A stretch of DNA of 64,000 nucleotides from assembly GCF_032922745.1 (NCBI RefSeq), contig NZ_CP136693.1:1674001-1738000 (forward strand), given 5' to 3'. The notes beneath the pieces were generated by a model. It was not told the DNA's origin. It worked only from the letters and a program-made list of their open reading frames with translations, and ran no database searches. Position numbers and translations under genes: made by a program. Source of the DNA: Marinobacter salarius. Its GTDB lineage: Bacteria > Pseudomonadota > Gammaproteobacteria > Pseudomonadales > Oleiphilaceae. This document shows positions 17,529-25,557 of this stretch, one piece after another (position 1 is the first letter of the stretch; the number at the start of each line of letters is the position of its first letter).

Positions 17529-18540
17529 GACTTCCCGTGCGCCGAATGAATCAGAGCTGCTTTCCCTGGTGGTTCCGGTGTTCAATGAGCGTTCGATGCT
17601 TCCCCTATTCTTTGAGCATGTATTGCCGATCCTTGCGAGCCTCGATATTCGCTCGGAGATCGTGGTTGTGGACGATGGTAGCGAGGATGGCAGTGCCGAA
17701 TTTGTTAGGACTTTTATTAAAAGGAAATCGAGCATCCGTCTCGTCAAGCTAAGCCGCAACTTTGGCAAAGAGGCAGCGGTAACAGCAGGGCTGGAGCATG
17801 CCAAGGGGGATGCGGTGATCGTTCTGGATGCGGACCTTCAGGATCCACCTGAATACATTCCCGAGATGGTCAGGAGTTGGAAGTCCGGCTTTGATGTCGT
17901 TCTGATGCAACGTCGATCACGTGTAGGCGAGAGTTTTCTCAAGCGCTGGAGTGCGCACCTTTTCTATCGCTTGCTGAATAAGACCAGTCGCACTGAAATC
18001 CCGGTCGACACGGGTGATTTCCGATTGATGAGCAGGCGGGCAGTTGATGCCCTTCTCCGGTTAGGAGAGCGCAACCGCTACATGAAGGGACTCTTTGCCT
18101 GGGTTGGTATGCCAACGACGATCATCGAATACGACCGGGCATTGAGAGTGGCTGGCGAGAGTAAGTGGGACTACCCGGGCCTGGTCGGCCTGGCCCTTGA
18201 AGGCCTGACTTCCTTCTCAGTGTCACCTCTCAGATGGGCAACGCTTGTCGGCTTGCTGGCCGCCTCCGTTGGTGGATTGTTCGGTGTCTGGATTGTAGCG
18301 AAGGCAATAATGCTCGGCGATCCGACTGACGGCTACCCATCGTTAATCGCCCTCATCAGTTTTCTGGGCGGCATACAACTGGTGAGCGTTGGTATCGTTG
18401 GTGAGTATGTGGGCAAAACCTACATCGAATCGAAACAGCGACCACTGTATCTGACCGAAGAAGTGGTCGAGAACAAAGAGGTATCAAGCCGAGACCAAAT
18501 CAGCAACTTCAGAGGCGTCAAGAATGCTAAAGCGATTTGA
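17512..18540 (+). CDS. GtrB/DPM1-like polyprenyl-phosphate glycosyltransferase (GT2)
   Basis: The 342-residue protein has a GT2 domain with LVVPVFNERSM, VVVDDGSEDGS and the metal-binding VLDADLQDPPE motif. Two C-terminal TM helices (about residues 230-310) are typical of GtrB, ArnC and DPM1 relatives. It transfers a sugar from a nucleotide carrier to undecaprenyl phosphate on the inner face of the membrane. The ATG at 17512 overlaps the GtrA stop. The gene in turn overlaps the ArnT-like gene by 17 bp, so the three make a carrier-sugar synthesis, flipping and transfer unit for envelope glycosylation. Confidence 0.9.
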   Translation: MNKPLETSRAPNESELLSLVVPVFNERSMLPLFFEHVLPILASLDIRSEIVVVDDGSEDGSAEFVRTFIKRKSSIRLVKLSRNFGKEAAVTAGLEHAKGDAVIVLDADLQDPPEYIPEMVRSWKSGFDVVLMQRRSRVGESFLKRWSAHLFYRLLNKTSRTEIPVDTGDFRLMSRRAVDALLRLGERNRYMKGLFAWVGMPTTIIEYDRALRVAGESKWDYPGLVGLALEGLTSFSVSPLRWATLVGLLAASVGGLFGVWIVAKAIMLGDPTDGYPSLIALISFLGGIQLVSVGIVGEYVGKTYIESKQRPLYLTEEVVENKEVSSRDQISNFRGVKNAKAI

Positions 18541-20020
18541 GCCCTGGTTCTGGGTACTGGCTGCCGTATTGTTCAGTCGCTTTATCGGAATGACGCTGTT
18601 TCCCTTCGTGGATACAACGGAGCCCCGATACGCTGAAATCGCTCGGTTAATGGCTGAATCCGGGGACTGGATAACGCCCTGGTTTGAACCCGGCGTTCCG
18701 TTCTGGGGGAAGCCTCCCCTGTCATTCTGGGCTCAAGCGGCCTCTCTAAAGATATTTGGACTGTCTGAATTCTCATTGCGGCTACCGGCATGGTTCGCCA
18801 CGATTGGAATCGTATGGCTGACGTGGTGCCTCGCAAATCATGCGCGAGGTGCTGCGGTCGCTCGGTGGTCTACTCTTGTGCTTTCCACGATGGCACTCAC
18901 TTATATCAGTGCTGGCGCAGTCATGACGGATACATTCCTGGTTTTTGGAACGACCCTCTCTCTGGTGAGCATGTGGTTCGTGCTTTCGGGCCGGTCTGAC
19001 TGTTGGCGCTGGTGGTTTTTCGTGGGCCTGGCTATCGGCTTGTTGTCAAAGGGACCGTTGGCTGTTGTATTGACCGTTACCCCCCTGGTGCTATGGGCTG
19101 CTATTTTCAGGCAGCAGTTACAGCCGTTGAAAAAATTACCCTGGCTTCTTGGCTCACTTCTGACACTGGCGATTGCCGTGCCATGGTACGTGCTCGCTGA
19201 ATTGAAAACGCCAGGGTTCCTCAACTATTTCATCATTGGCGAACACTTTAGCCGGTTTCTGGACCCCGGGTGGGCCGGCGATTTGTACGGTAGTGCCCAT
19301 GACCGGCCCAAGGGCATGATCTGGATATTCTGGCTTTGGGCTTCATTCCCCTGGGGTATCATTGGCTTGGTTGGCTTTGGCCTTGCGGCGGCGCGAGGCA
19401 AAACAAAGGATATATTCACTGGTGCTGTTCAAGACGCCTCAACGCTGTATCTGTTGTTTTGTGCGATAACGCCAATGCTGTTCTTCACCCTGGCAGGCAA
19501 CACGCTTTGGACGTACATACTTCCTTCTCTTCCGTTCTCGGCCATTCTGATTGCCGGATGGGTGTCGAAGCTCGATCTAGGTGCCTGGTCCAGAGTCAGG
19601 TCGGGGGCTGTATTGCTTGTGCCCGTTCTCATTACCCTTGTTGTGTTCATCAGTGTGAGCGGAGTCATTCCACTAAAAACCGAGAAACAATTGATAAGCC
19701 GGTATGAGAGCATCCATCAAGCGGGGGACAGTCCGATCTTCTACATTGGTGAGATGCCATTTTCGGCACGTTTTTATTCGTTGGGCGACGCTGTGGAAAT
19801 CATCTCCACAGAATTCAACAGTCTGCTGGAAGCTGACGGGTACGCCAGGGTCTTTGCAGTAATTCCAAACCATGCGGTCGATGAGGTTCTTGGTCCGCGG
19901 GCCACTGACGCTCAGAAGTTGGGGGAGAACGAACGGTACCAGCTATTCTCGATCGATCTTCCGCCAACAGACAGCCAGAATGACCCCGTTGATTCTGAAT
20001 TAAACTCGAAGAATGATTAA
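18524..20020 (+). CDS. ArnT-like phospholipid-carrier-dependent glycosyltransferase
   Basis: The 498-residue polytopic protein belongs to the GT83/PMT_2 family. The first periplasmic loop carries the catalytic-type DTTEPRYAEIARLM segment and then WGKPPLSFWAQA, as in ArnT. About 11-12 TM helices occupy residues 1-350 and a soluble periplasmic domain ends the protein. It would move a sugar from undecaprenyl phosphate to lipid A or another envelope acceptor. It overlaps the GT2 gene by 17 bp. The neighbouring PhoPQ/PmrAB-like system points to regulated lipid A modification, but no aminoarabinose synthesis genes are here, so the sugar is unknown. Confidence 0.85.
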   Translation: MLKRFEPWFWVLAAVLFSRFIGMTLFPFVDTTEPRYAEIARLMAESGDWITPWFEPGVPFWGKPPLSFWAQAASLKIFGLSEFSLRLPAWFATIGIVWLTWCLANHARGAAVARWSTLVLSTMALTYISAGAVMTDTFLVFGTTLSLVSMWFVLSGRSDCWRWWFFVGLAIGLLSKGPLAVVLTVTPLVLWAAIFRQQLQPLKKLPWLLGSLLTLAIAVPWYVLAELKTPGFLNYFIIGEHFSRFLDPGWAGDLYGSAHDRPKGMIWIFWLWASFPWGIIGLVGFGLAAARGKTKDIFTGAVQDASTLYLLFCAITPMLFFTLAGNTLWTYILPSLPFSAILIAGWVSKLDLGAWSRVRSGAVLLVPVLITLVVFISVSGVIPLKTEKQLISRYESIHQAGDSPIFYIGEMPFSARFYSLGDAVEIISTEFNSLLEADGYARVFAVIPNHAVDEVLGPRATDAQKLGENERYQLFSIDLPPTDSQNDPVDSELNSKND

Positions 20021-20055
20021 TGACGCAGCTGATTACTGCTAAAACTGAGTCTTTG

Positions 20056-20086
20056 AAGGCCGGATTTTCAAGATGGCTGGCCTTTT
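20056..20086. terminator. Terminator hairpin between convergent ArnT-like and kinase genes
   Basis: AAGGCC (20056-20061) pairs with GGCCTT (20079-20084), followed by TT on the plus strand. It lies in the 75-bp gap between two convergent genes and could serve the plus-strand operon. Confidence 0.5.
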
Positions 20087-20095
20087 GGCAGTGAT

Positions 20096-21418
20096 CTAGT
20101 CCGGAAATGGCAGTAAAATCAGAATCCTGGCTCCTCCGTTTTTCGAGGATCCGATTTCCAGGTGTCCGAGGTTGTCTTCGACAATCTCGGACACGATGGA
20201 CAATCCGAGTCCAAATCCGGCGACCGTTTCATCCAGCCTGGTGCCCCTGTCCATGACAGTGGCTGCCGCCTCGGGAGAAATTCCGGGGCCATCGTCCGTT
20301 ACTTCTATGGAGAGTCCTGATGACGTGCGGACGATTGTAACGTCGACGGTTGTCTGGCACCACTTCCCACCATTTTCGAGTAAATTGCCAAGCAGCTCTG
20401 AAAGATCCTGCCGCTCCATAGGCCAATTGAAGTTTTCGGGTAAGGTGGTGTGGAGGCGGAAAACCGTATCAGGGAATATTTTTTCCATGACGGTGATGAC
20501 ACTTGCCGTGATTTCAACCGGCATGCACGTTCGTCCCATCTGTCTGCCTGATATGTCTGCCTTGCTCATCCTGTAGTTCAGGGATTTGTCAAGCTCCCGC
20601 AAGTTAGAGGTCATAAACACAATATCCTCCCGGGACGGAGGCAAGGTGTCGATGTCCGACAAAATGGCAAGATTGGCAGAGATAGAGGTTTTGACCAGGT
20701 GAGAGAGATCAGAATTCAGGCGGCGGTGGCGGTCCAGACGACGGTTTGACAGCTCAAGCAAATCATTGAGCTGGCGGATCAGCGGACGAAACTCTTCCGG
20801 TACGTGAGGGTTCAGGCGACTTTGTTTCCCGGATTGGAGCCGTCTCAGGTCCTCTTTTATCTTACTGATGGGCTTTAACGTCAGATGTGTAGTGGTTCCA
20901 ATCAGGGCCAGCAGTATCGCGAGAAGAACGGCCGAGGCGCCGAGCAATGTCAGGTGAGCCTTCAGCGGTCGTTCAGAGAGCGCCCCCTCGGTTTCAAGAA
21001 CGCTGATTGAGGCCAGTTTTTCACTGGCGGAGAAAATGCGTTTGAGCCCGAAAAGCGTGTTCGCACCCTGCGCTATGTGGATGAAACCCTCGGGCTTCTC
21101 TGCAGCGCCCTGCAGTTGGCTCTGGTCAAAGTTCGGGCTCGCCAGGACGCTTCCGCTAGCCGTTTCGATGACGATGGCATGCCCCAGAAGCATTTCAAAC
21201 TGATTGATCATGTTGCTGAGGTCGTCGGTTGTGGGGGATTCAGCCTCAATGATTGCCTGAAAGTTTCCCAGCTCTTTGTTCAGGTGTTGCTTCCTGGACT
21301 CGTCCGATAGTTGCTTTATCACGTAGGTGTGTGAAAAGAATATCAGAGTAAAATATACGAGGCTGAAAACAGCACCATACTGAATGGCTGTTCTGCGGAT
21401 ACTTTTCGGAGCAGACAT
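20096..21418 (-). CDS. PhoQ-like sensor histidine kinase
   Basis: The 440-residue protein has a TM near residues 13-33, a periplasmic sensor of about 120 residues, a second TM (about 153-175) and a HAMP-like linker. The H-box reads LSHLVKTSISAN: His, Lys and Thr are kept but the usual Pro after KT is Ser, a PhoQ-like and divergent form. The N-box (LLGNLLENGGKWC), G1 (DDGPGIS) and G2 (GFGLGLSIV) are intact, so ATP binding should work. It lies 29 bp downstream of its response regulator gene. Its target is probably the envelope-modifying operon facing it. Confidence 0.88.
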   Translation of the reverse strand: MSAPKSIRRTAIQYGAVFSLVYFTLIFFSHTYVIKQLSDESRKQHLNKELGNFQAIIEAESPTTDDLSNMINQFEMLLGHAIVIETASGSVLASPNFDQSQLQGAAEKPEGFIHIAQGANTLFGLKRIFSASEKLASISVLETEGALSERPLKAHLTLLGASAVLLAILLALIGTTTHLTLKPISKIKEDLRRLQSGKQSRLNPHVPEEFRPLIRQLNDLLELSNRRLDRHRRLNSDLSHLVKTSISANLAILSDIDTLPPSREDIVFMTSNLRELDKSLNYRMSKADISGRQMGRTCMPVEITASVITVMEKIFPDTVFRLHTTLPENFNWPMERQDLSELLGNLLENGGKWCQTTVDVTIVRTSSGLSIEVTDDGPGISPEAAATVMDRGTRLDETVAGFGLGLSIVSEIVEDNLGHLEIGSSKNGGARILILLPFPD

Positions 21419-21447
21419 ATTTTAACCTGGTTGGTTCACTCGGGCGT

Positions 21448-22119
21448 TCAGCGGTTAGGATCTTTTTCGAAGTAGTAGCCCTGGCCACGCAATGTTTTTA
21501 TTTTATTGACCCCTATTATTTTTCTAAGCCGGGTTATGTAAACCTGAACGACATTTCTGGTGGGGCATCTTTCTATGTTGTAGAGGGATTCAACCAGTTC
21601 GTCCTGGGAAAACACTCGGTCCGGTGAACGGAGGAAACACTGTAAAAGGCGGAATTCCGTAGCTGTCAGTCTGAACTCTTTCTGGTCGGGCGTGGTAAAC
21701 GTTCGGTAGGTGGCGTTGAGACTGAATCCGTCAACACTGATCTGGTCTGTCGTTCTGCCGTCCTTTCTTCGGATAATCGCACTGAGCCGGGCTTTCAGTT
21801 CATCAAACTCAAACGGTTTGGGAAGGTAATCATCAGCTCCCGCATTCAACCCTTCTACTCTCTCAGTCCAGTTGGAGCGTGCGGTCAGAATAAGGATGGC
21901 CTCTTTTTTCCCGTTTTTTCTCCATCTTTGCATTAAAGAAAGTCCATTTTCATCGGGCAGTCCGATATCGAGAATAACGGCCTGGTAGGAGCTTGTTTCA
22001 ATCAACGAGTCCGCTTCTTTGCCGGTTTTGGCGATATCTACTGTGTAGTGCGCCTGCGCAAGCCAGTCCGATATTTTTTTGGCAAGTACAGCATTGTCTT
22101 CAACAATCAGAATTTTCAT
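21448..22119 (-). CDS. OmpR/PhoP-family response regulator
   Basis: The 223-residue protein has a receiver domain (MKILIVEDN; phospho-acceptor Asp in VILDIGLPDENG; Lys in DDYLPKPFEF) and a C-terminal winged helix (LTATEFRLLQCFL; RNVVQVYITRLRKIIG; LRGQGYYF). I start at the ATG at 22119, where the receiver begins; a longer reading to 22269 adds 50 residues with no domain. The SD before it is weak. It forms a two-component operon with the kinase at 20096 and resembles PhoP, PmrA and QseB regulators of lipid A and cation responses. Confidence 0.9.
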   Translation of the reverse strand: MKILIVEDNAVLAKKISDWLAQAHYTVDIAKTGKEADSLIETSSYQAVILDIGLPDENGLSLMQRWRKNGKKEAILILTARSNWTERVEGLNAGADDYLPKPFEFDELKARLSAIIRRKDGRTTDQISVDGFSLNATYRTFTTPDQKEFRLTATEFRLLQCFLRSPDRVFSQDELVESLYNIERCPTRNVVQVYITRLRKIIGVNKIKTLRGQGYYFEKDPNR

Positions 22120-22332
22120 TTGTAAGCGCCGTTTTTCGTGGTGGGAAAGTTTCGCTCGTCCGCTATGGATTGTAACAGTAACGAAGGAATCAGGATCTGA
22201 AAAGCCGGTTATTAGCGTTGTCCAGGTTGGCTCTTCCGAGGTTGGCGACGCTGCGGTCCAGATCATCAATGGCGCGACGTTCTCAGGCGAAGTGGCGCCT
22301 GAGTGTGAAAAAGGGATTATCGGAGTGCCCCA

Positions 22333-22367
22333 AAAATCCGGCTCCCGAGGAGTGGAAGCCGGATTTT
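22333..22367 (-). terminator. Rho-independent terminator after the FecA-like receptor
   Basis: AAAATCCGGCT (22333-22343) and its exact complement (22357-22367) form an 11-bp stem with a 13-base loop. On the minus strand the stem ends in a T run, 20 bp after the receptor's stop. Confidence 0.85.
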
Positions 22368-22387
22368 CAGCAACCTCCGTTCACTCA

Positions 22388-24529
22388 TCAGAAATTGACA
22401 CTTACCCCCAGTGAGGCAGTGCGAGGCAGGTTTGCCATGGCACCATCAGGCAAGCGTGAAACAATTTGCTGCTCATCGAACAGATTGTCCACTTTCAGGA
22501 AGACATCGGCACTGGCGGTCAGTGCGTAGCGGCTGATGAAATCGACCAGGACCAGGGACTCGGTCTCGTCCAGTTTCGTCGCGGTGTTGTTGCATCCCGC
22601 GCTGACGCACATCTCATCGACGTAGGTGGCCACAAGGTAGTTGTCCCAGCCACTCGGGTGCTCCATGCCTGTGCGGAAGCTCATCTGGTTTTCAGGTACG
22701 TCCTTGAGCTGCTCACCTTTTCTCAGGCCAGAGGCGGCATTGTCCTTGCTGATCTCCGCCTGGGTAAAGGTGTAGGTAAGGCTGACCGGAAGGTAGAAAT
22801 CGCCCGCCCGGGTGCCGGTCTGGAGCTGGAATTCCGCACCGGCAATTTCAGCCTCGCCGGTTATAAAGCTGCCAGAGGTGGCGCCATTGCTGCACGGCGA
22901 GCCCACGGAGCAGTTTTCGGCCTTGTTGGAAAAGTCGCTGTAGAAGCCGATCACTTCCGCGAAGAACGCATTGCCAAAGTAGCGGACGCCAGCCTCCCAG
23001 TTCTTGCTGGTTTCCGGTTCTTCGTTTGCCCTGGCACCACCCCCGAGAGGGGAGAAACCTCGGTGCACGCCGCCCAGAACCTGCCAGCTTTGGGTCAGGT
23101 CGTAGGTAAAGGAAGCGCCGGGCAGGAGTTCAGCGCTGTCATTGGCGCGGGTGCTGTCGATGGTTGTGCGGCCGGGATCCGCGTATTGGGTGCGACTGGT
23201 CTGCACATCCTCGTAGCGCAGGGCCAGATTAATGCTGAGCTTGTCCGTCGCCTGCCATTTGTCGAGTGCCCAGAAGCTCAGGGCTTCGCCGGTCTCGAAG
23301 CGGTTGTTGCTGCCCGTTGGGGCCACGCTGTTCTGGAACACCAGGGAGCCATTGACCTGGTCGTACACATCCACCGGCTGGAAGCGATCCATTTCATCTT
23401 CGTGGGCGCGGGCGCCGAAGTCGAATTCGTGGTTGCCAATGTTTACATCGAAGTTTGTCTGCACGCCCTGGGAGACGTACTCCCTGGCGTTGTTCTTGTA
23501 ATTCAGGCCGCTGGTGTCAACGGTACCGTCGAGAATACCCTGGGCATTGGCGTCTCCGGCGTTTGCCGCGTCGATGATATTTCCGCCGCCACTGAGCTTG
23601 TACCAGTTGCGCTTGAAATCGTTGCGGTAGAGAGTCGTGGTGCTGCTGACATTGTCGCTCCACTCAAACTGATGAGTCAGGCTGACACCGGAGTGGGTGT
23701 TATCCATCTGGTCGGGACTGGACAGCCCGTAGCGCCGGTTGGGATCCTGGCTGAAGTCCGCATCGGTCAGGCCGAGGTAACTGGAGTTGGAGGTTTCTTC
23801 GGAGTATTGCAGCTTGGCGGTCACGCTCTGGCGATCTCCCTGCCAGCGTAGCTTGCCGACATAATCACTGATGTCGAAGCCACTGTTGCGGTTGCTTCGG
23901 TCAATGTCCTTGAAGCCTTGCGCTGAGCGCTGGACCGTTTCAACCAGATAGCCCCAGTCACCGTTCGTGTCGCCATAGGTTGCATGAACGTCGGTGGAGC
24001 CGCGCTCGTTGGTGACGGCTTCGACGTAGCCCTTCTGCTCGTCGGGAATGGGTGTGGAAATCAGGTTGATCACGCCGCCGGTGGTTTGCGGACCATAGCG
24101 CAGCAGCGGGGCACCCTTGAGTACTTCCAGCGAGGACATGCGCTTGAACGTCGGGAAATAATAGGCGGCCGGATTGGAGTAGGGCGCCGGGGCGATCAGA
24201 ACGCCATCTTCCATCAGTGTGACGTTGCTGCTGCGCTCGGCGGTGGCACCGCGAATGCCAATGTTAGGGCGCAGGCCCAGACCTTCCTCTTCCCGTACAT
24301 ACACGCCCGGGACGGTTTTCAATACCTGGTTGATGTCGGCCTCAACCTCGGTTTTCAACTGCTGATCGCCAACTACGTAGCCTGACCCCGGCAGAGTTTG
24401 GGCTGCAGACGCATCGCCAATGATTTCCATAGGTTCAAGCATCTGGGGCTGGTCATCGCCGGCGGCCCAGCTCATGCCCGGGGCAAGGCTGATCGCCATA
24501 GCCAGTGATAGTTGGGAAGGTTTAAACAT
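22388..24529 (-). CDS. FecA-like TonB-dependent receptor
   Basis: The 713-residue outer-membrane receptor has a signal peptide ending at SWAAG, a TonB box (LEPMEIIGD) and a plug with the FecA-type GLRPNIGIRGATAERS and LMEDGVLIAPAPYSNPAAYY motifs. The barrel ends in Phe. There is no N-terminal FecR-signalling domain, so it should not control a sigma factor. The ATG at 24529 has GGAGA at correct spacing; an ATG at 24547 lacks one. A Fur-box-like AT-rich site lies about 40-70 bp upstream. Ferric citrate or a similar chelate is likely. It neighbours copAB, so a copper-chelate ligand cannot be excluded. Confidence 0.87.
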   Translation of the reverse strand: MFKPSQLSLAMAISLAPGMSWAAGDDQPQMLEPMEIIGDASAAQTLPGSGYVVGDQQLKTEVEADINQVLKTVPGVYVREEEGLGLRPNIGIRGATAERSSNVTLMEDGVLIAPAPYSNPAAYYFPTFKRMSSLEVLKGAPLLRYGPQTTGGVINLISTPIPDEQKGYVEAVTNERGSTDVHATYGDTNGDWGYLVETVQRSAQGFKDIDRSNRNSGFDISDYVGKLRWQGDRQSVTAKLQYSEETSNSSYLGLTDADFSQDPNRRYGLSSPDQMDNTHSGVSLTHQFEWSDNVSSTTTLYRNDFKRNWYKLSGGGNIIDAANAGDANAQGILDGTVDTSGLNYKNNAREYVSQGVQTNFDVNIGNHEFDFGARAHEDEMDRFQPVDVYDQVNGSLVFQNSVAPTGSNNRFETGEALSFWALDKWQATDKLSINLALRYEDVQTSRTQYADPGRTTIDSTRANDSAELLPGASFTYDLTQSWQVLGGVHRGFSPLGGGARANEEPETSKNWEAGVRYFGNAFFAEVIGFYSDFSNKAENCSVGSPCSNGATSGSFITGEAEIAGAEFQLQTGTRAGDFYLPVSLTYTFTQAEISKDNAASGLRKGEQLKDVPENQMSFRTGMEHPSGWDNYLVATYVDEMCVSAGCNNTATKLDETESLVLVDFISRYALTASADVFLKVDNLFDEQQIVSRLPDGAMANLPRTASLGVSVNF

Positions 24530-24569
24530 GTGTTTCTCCGCAATCATTCGTATTTGAAGATATAAATAG

Positions 24570-24600
24570 CAATGATTTACAATTGCAAATGAGAATTTAC
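24570..24600 (-). promoter_or_regulatory. Possible Fur box upstream of the FecA-like receptor
   Basis: The stretch contains CAATGATTTACAATTG and GCAAATGAGAATTT, which share the hexamer-like core AATGATT/AATGAGAAT seen in gammaproteobacterial Fur sites. The position, 40-70 bp upstream of the start codon, fits iron repression. The match is by eye only. Confidence 0.4.
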
Positions 24601-24724
24601 GGATTGTTCATGATTAAGTCAATAATTAGTGTTAATGACCGGGAAAAGTGTCAACAGGCTAAAAAGGTTGAATTTCTGTTAAACGGGCGATCCGAAGGTC
24701 AGTTCGGGTTGGGAGGAGGGTATC

Positions 24725-24754
24725 AGCTGGCCCGCACCCCGGGGCCAGCTTTTT
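24725..24754. terminator. Strong hairpin downstream of copB
   Basis: AGCTGGCCC (24725-24733) and GGGCCAGCT (24742-24750) form a perfect 9-bp stem. The T run is on the plus-strand side, so for the minus-strand copB transcript it lacks a classic U tail. It may still end or protect the copAB message. Confidence 0.5.
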
Positions 24755-24772
24755 CTATAGGGCTTTATGGTG

Positions 24773-25537
24773 TTAAAACCACCACCGGACGCCTGCCACG
24801 AAGCTGGAGGATTCGACGTCTTCTCCCTCGCGCTCACGCAGATCCTTTGTGTTGCCCAGAAAACGGGTGTAAGAAACACCTACGTAGGGTGCGAATTCCC
24901 TGGAGAACTGATATCTCAGGCGGAGCCCCAGGCCCACATTGTTGATGCCGCTACCGACGCCCCATTCCTCGACATCGCTGAAGGCAACGAGCGTTTCGCC
25001 GCGGCCCTGCAAAATGAGCCTTTGGGTCAGCAGCCAGTCGTACTCGGCTTCGAGATCGTATGACACGTCACCGTCGTCGGTCACTCTGAAGTTTGTGTCT
25101 ACCTCAAACCAGTAGGGGGCAAGCCCCTGCAATCCAACGATGGCCGAATAGCGCTCCTTATTAGGGCTGGGACCAAACGTTGTCTGGGCACCCAATCCTG
25201 TCTGTAAATCCCAGAAGCGATCAAAGCGATAGCTGTACTGCACATCAAAATTTTCGATGTCGCCGCTGTCGCTGGATAGATCGGTCTCACCTTCCGTTTC
25301 GACCCAGAGCCGATTGCGATCTTTGCCAATCCATCCCTGGGCATCCCACAGGGCCATTTCGTTGTTGCCGTCACGCTGGTATTCCAGCCGGTCAAACAGA
25401 ACCTGGCCAAACACCTGGTTGTCGTGTATTGGCAGTGTCCAGTCCGGTTCGGCCTGAACGCCAGTACCGGCGGCGCCGGCTCCTGAGGCAATCGTGAGGG
25501 CTGAGGCGCCCACAATCCACTTGATGCGATTCATCAT
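24773..25537 (-). CDS. copB: Copper resistance protein B (outer membrane)
   Basis: The 254-residue protein has a signal peptide (about 1-23) and the CopB/PcoB barrel pattern: DNQVFGQVLFDRLEYQ, DAQGWIGKDRNRLWVETEGE, and ends SFVAGVRWWF. The usual CopB Met-rich N-terminal region is missing; only the conserved barrel remains. I chose the ATG at 25537 because GGGG lies 9 bp upstream; another ATG at 25546 is too close to it. It is 20 bp after copA in the same operon. CopB is thought to hold or move copper at the outer membrane in partnership with CopA. Confidence 0.85.
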   Translation of the reverse strand: MMNRIKWIVGASALTIASGAGAAGTGVQAEPDWTLPIHDNQVFGQVLFDRLEYQRDGNNEMALWDAQGWIGKDRNRLWVETEGETDLSSDSGDIENFDVQYSYRFDRFWDLQTGLGAQTTFGPSPNKERYSAIVGLQGLAPYWFEVDTNFRVTDDGDVSYDLEAEYDWLLTQRLILQGRGETLVAFSDVEEWGVGSGINNVGLGLRLRYQFSREFAPYVGVSYTRFLGNTKDLREREGEDVESSSFVAGVRWWF

Positions 25538-25557
25538 AATGCTCATCCCCTATCCCG

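Noticed and set aside
22079..22414. 111-codon plus-strand open frame upstream of the response regulator
   Set aside because: It overlaps the regulator's 5' end antisense and a terminator hairpin; it has no recognisable domain.
22466..23851. 461-codon plus-strand open frame
   Set aside because: It lies antisense inside the well-supported FecA-like receptor and is a GC-rich shadow without a family signature.
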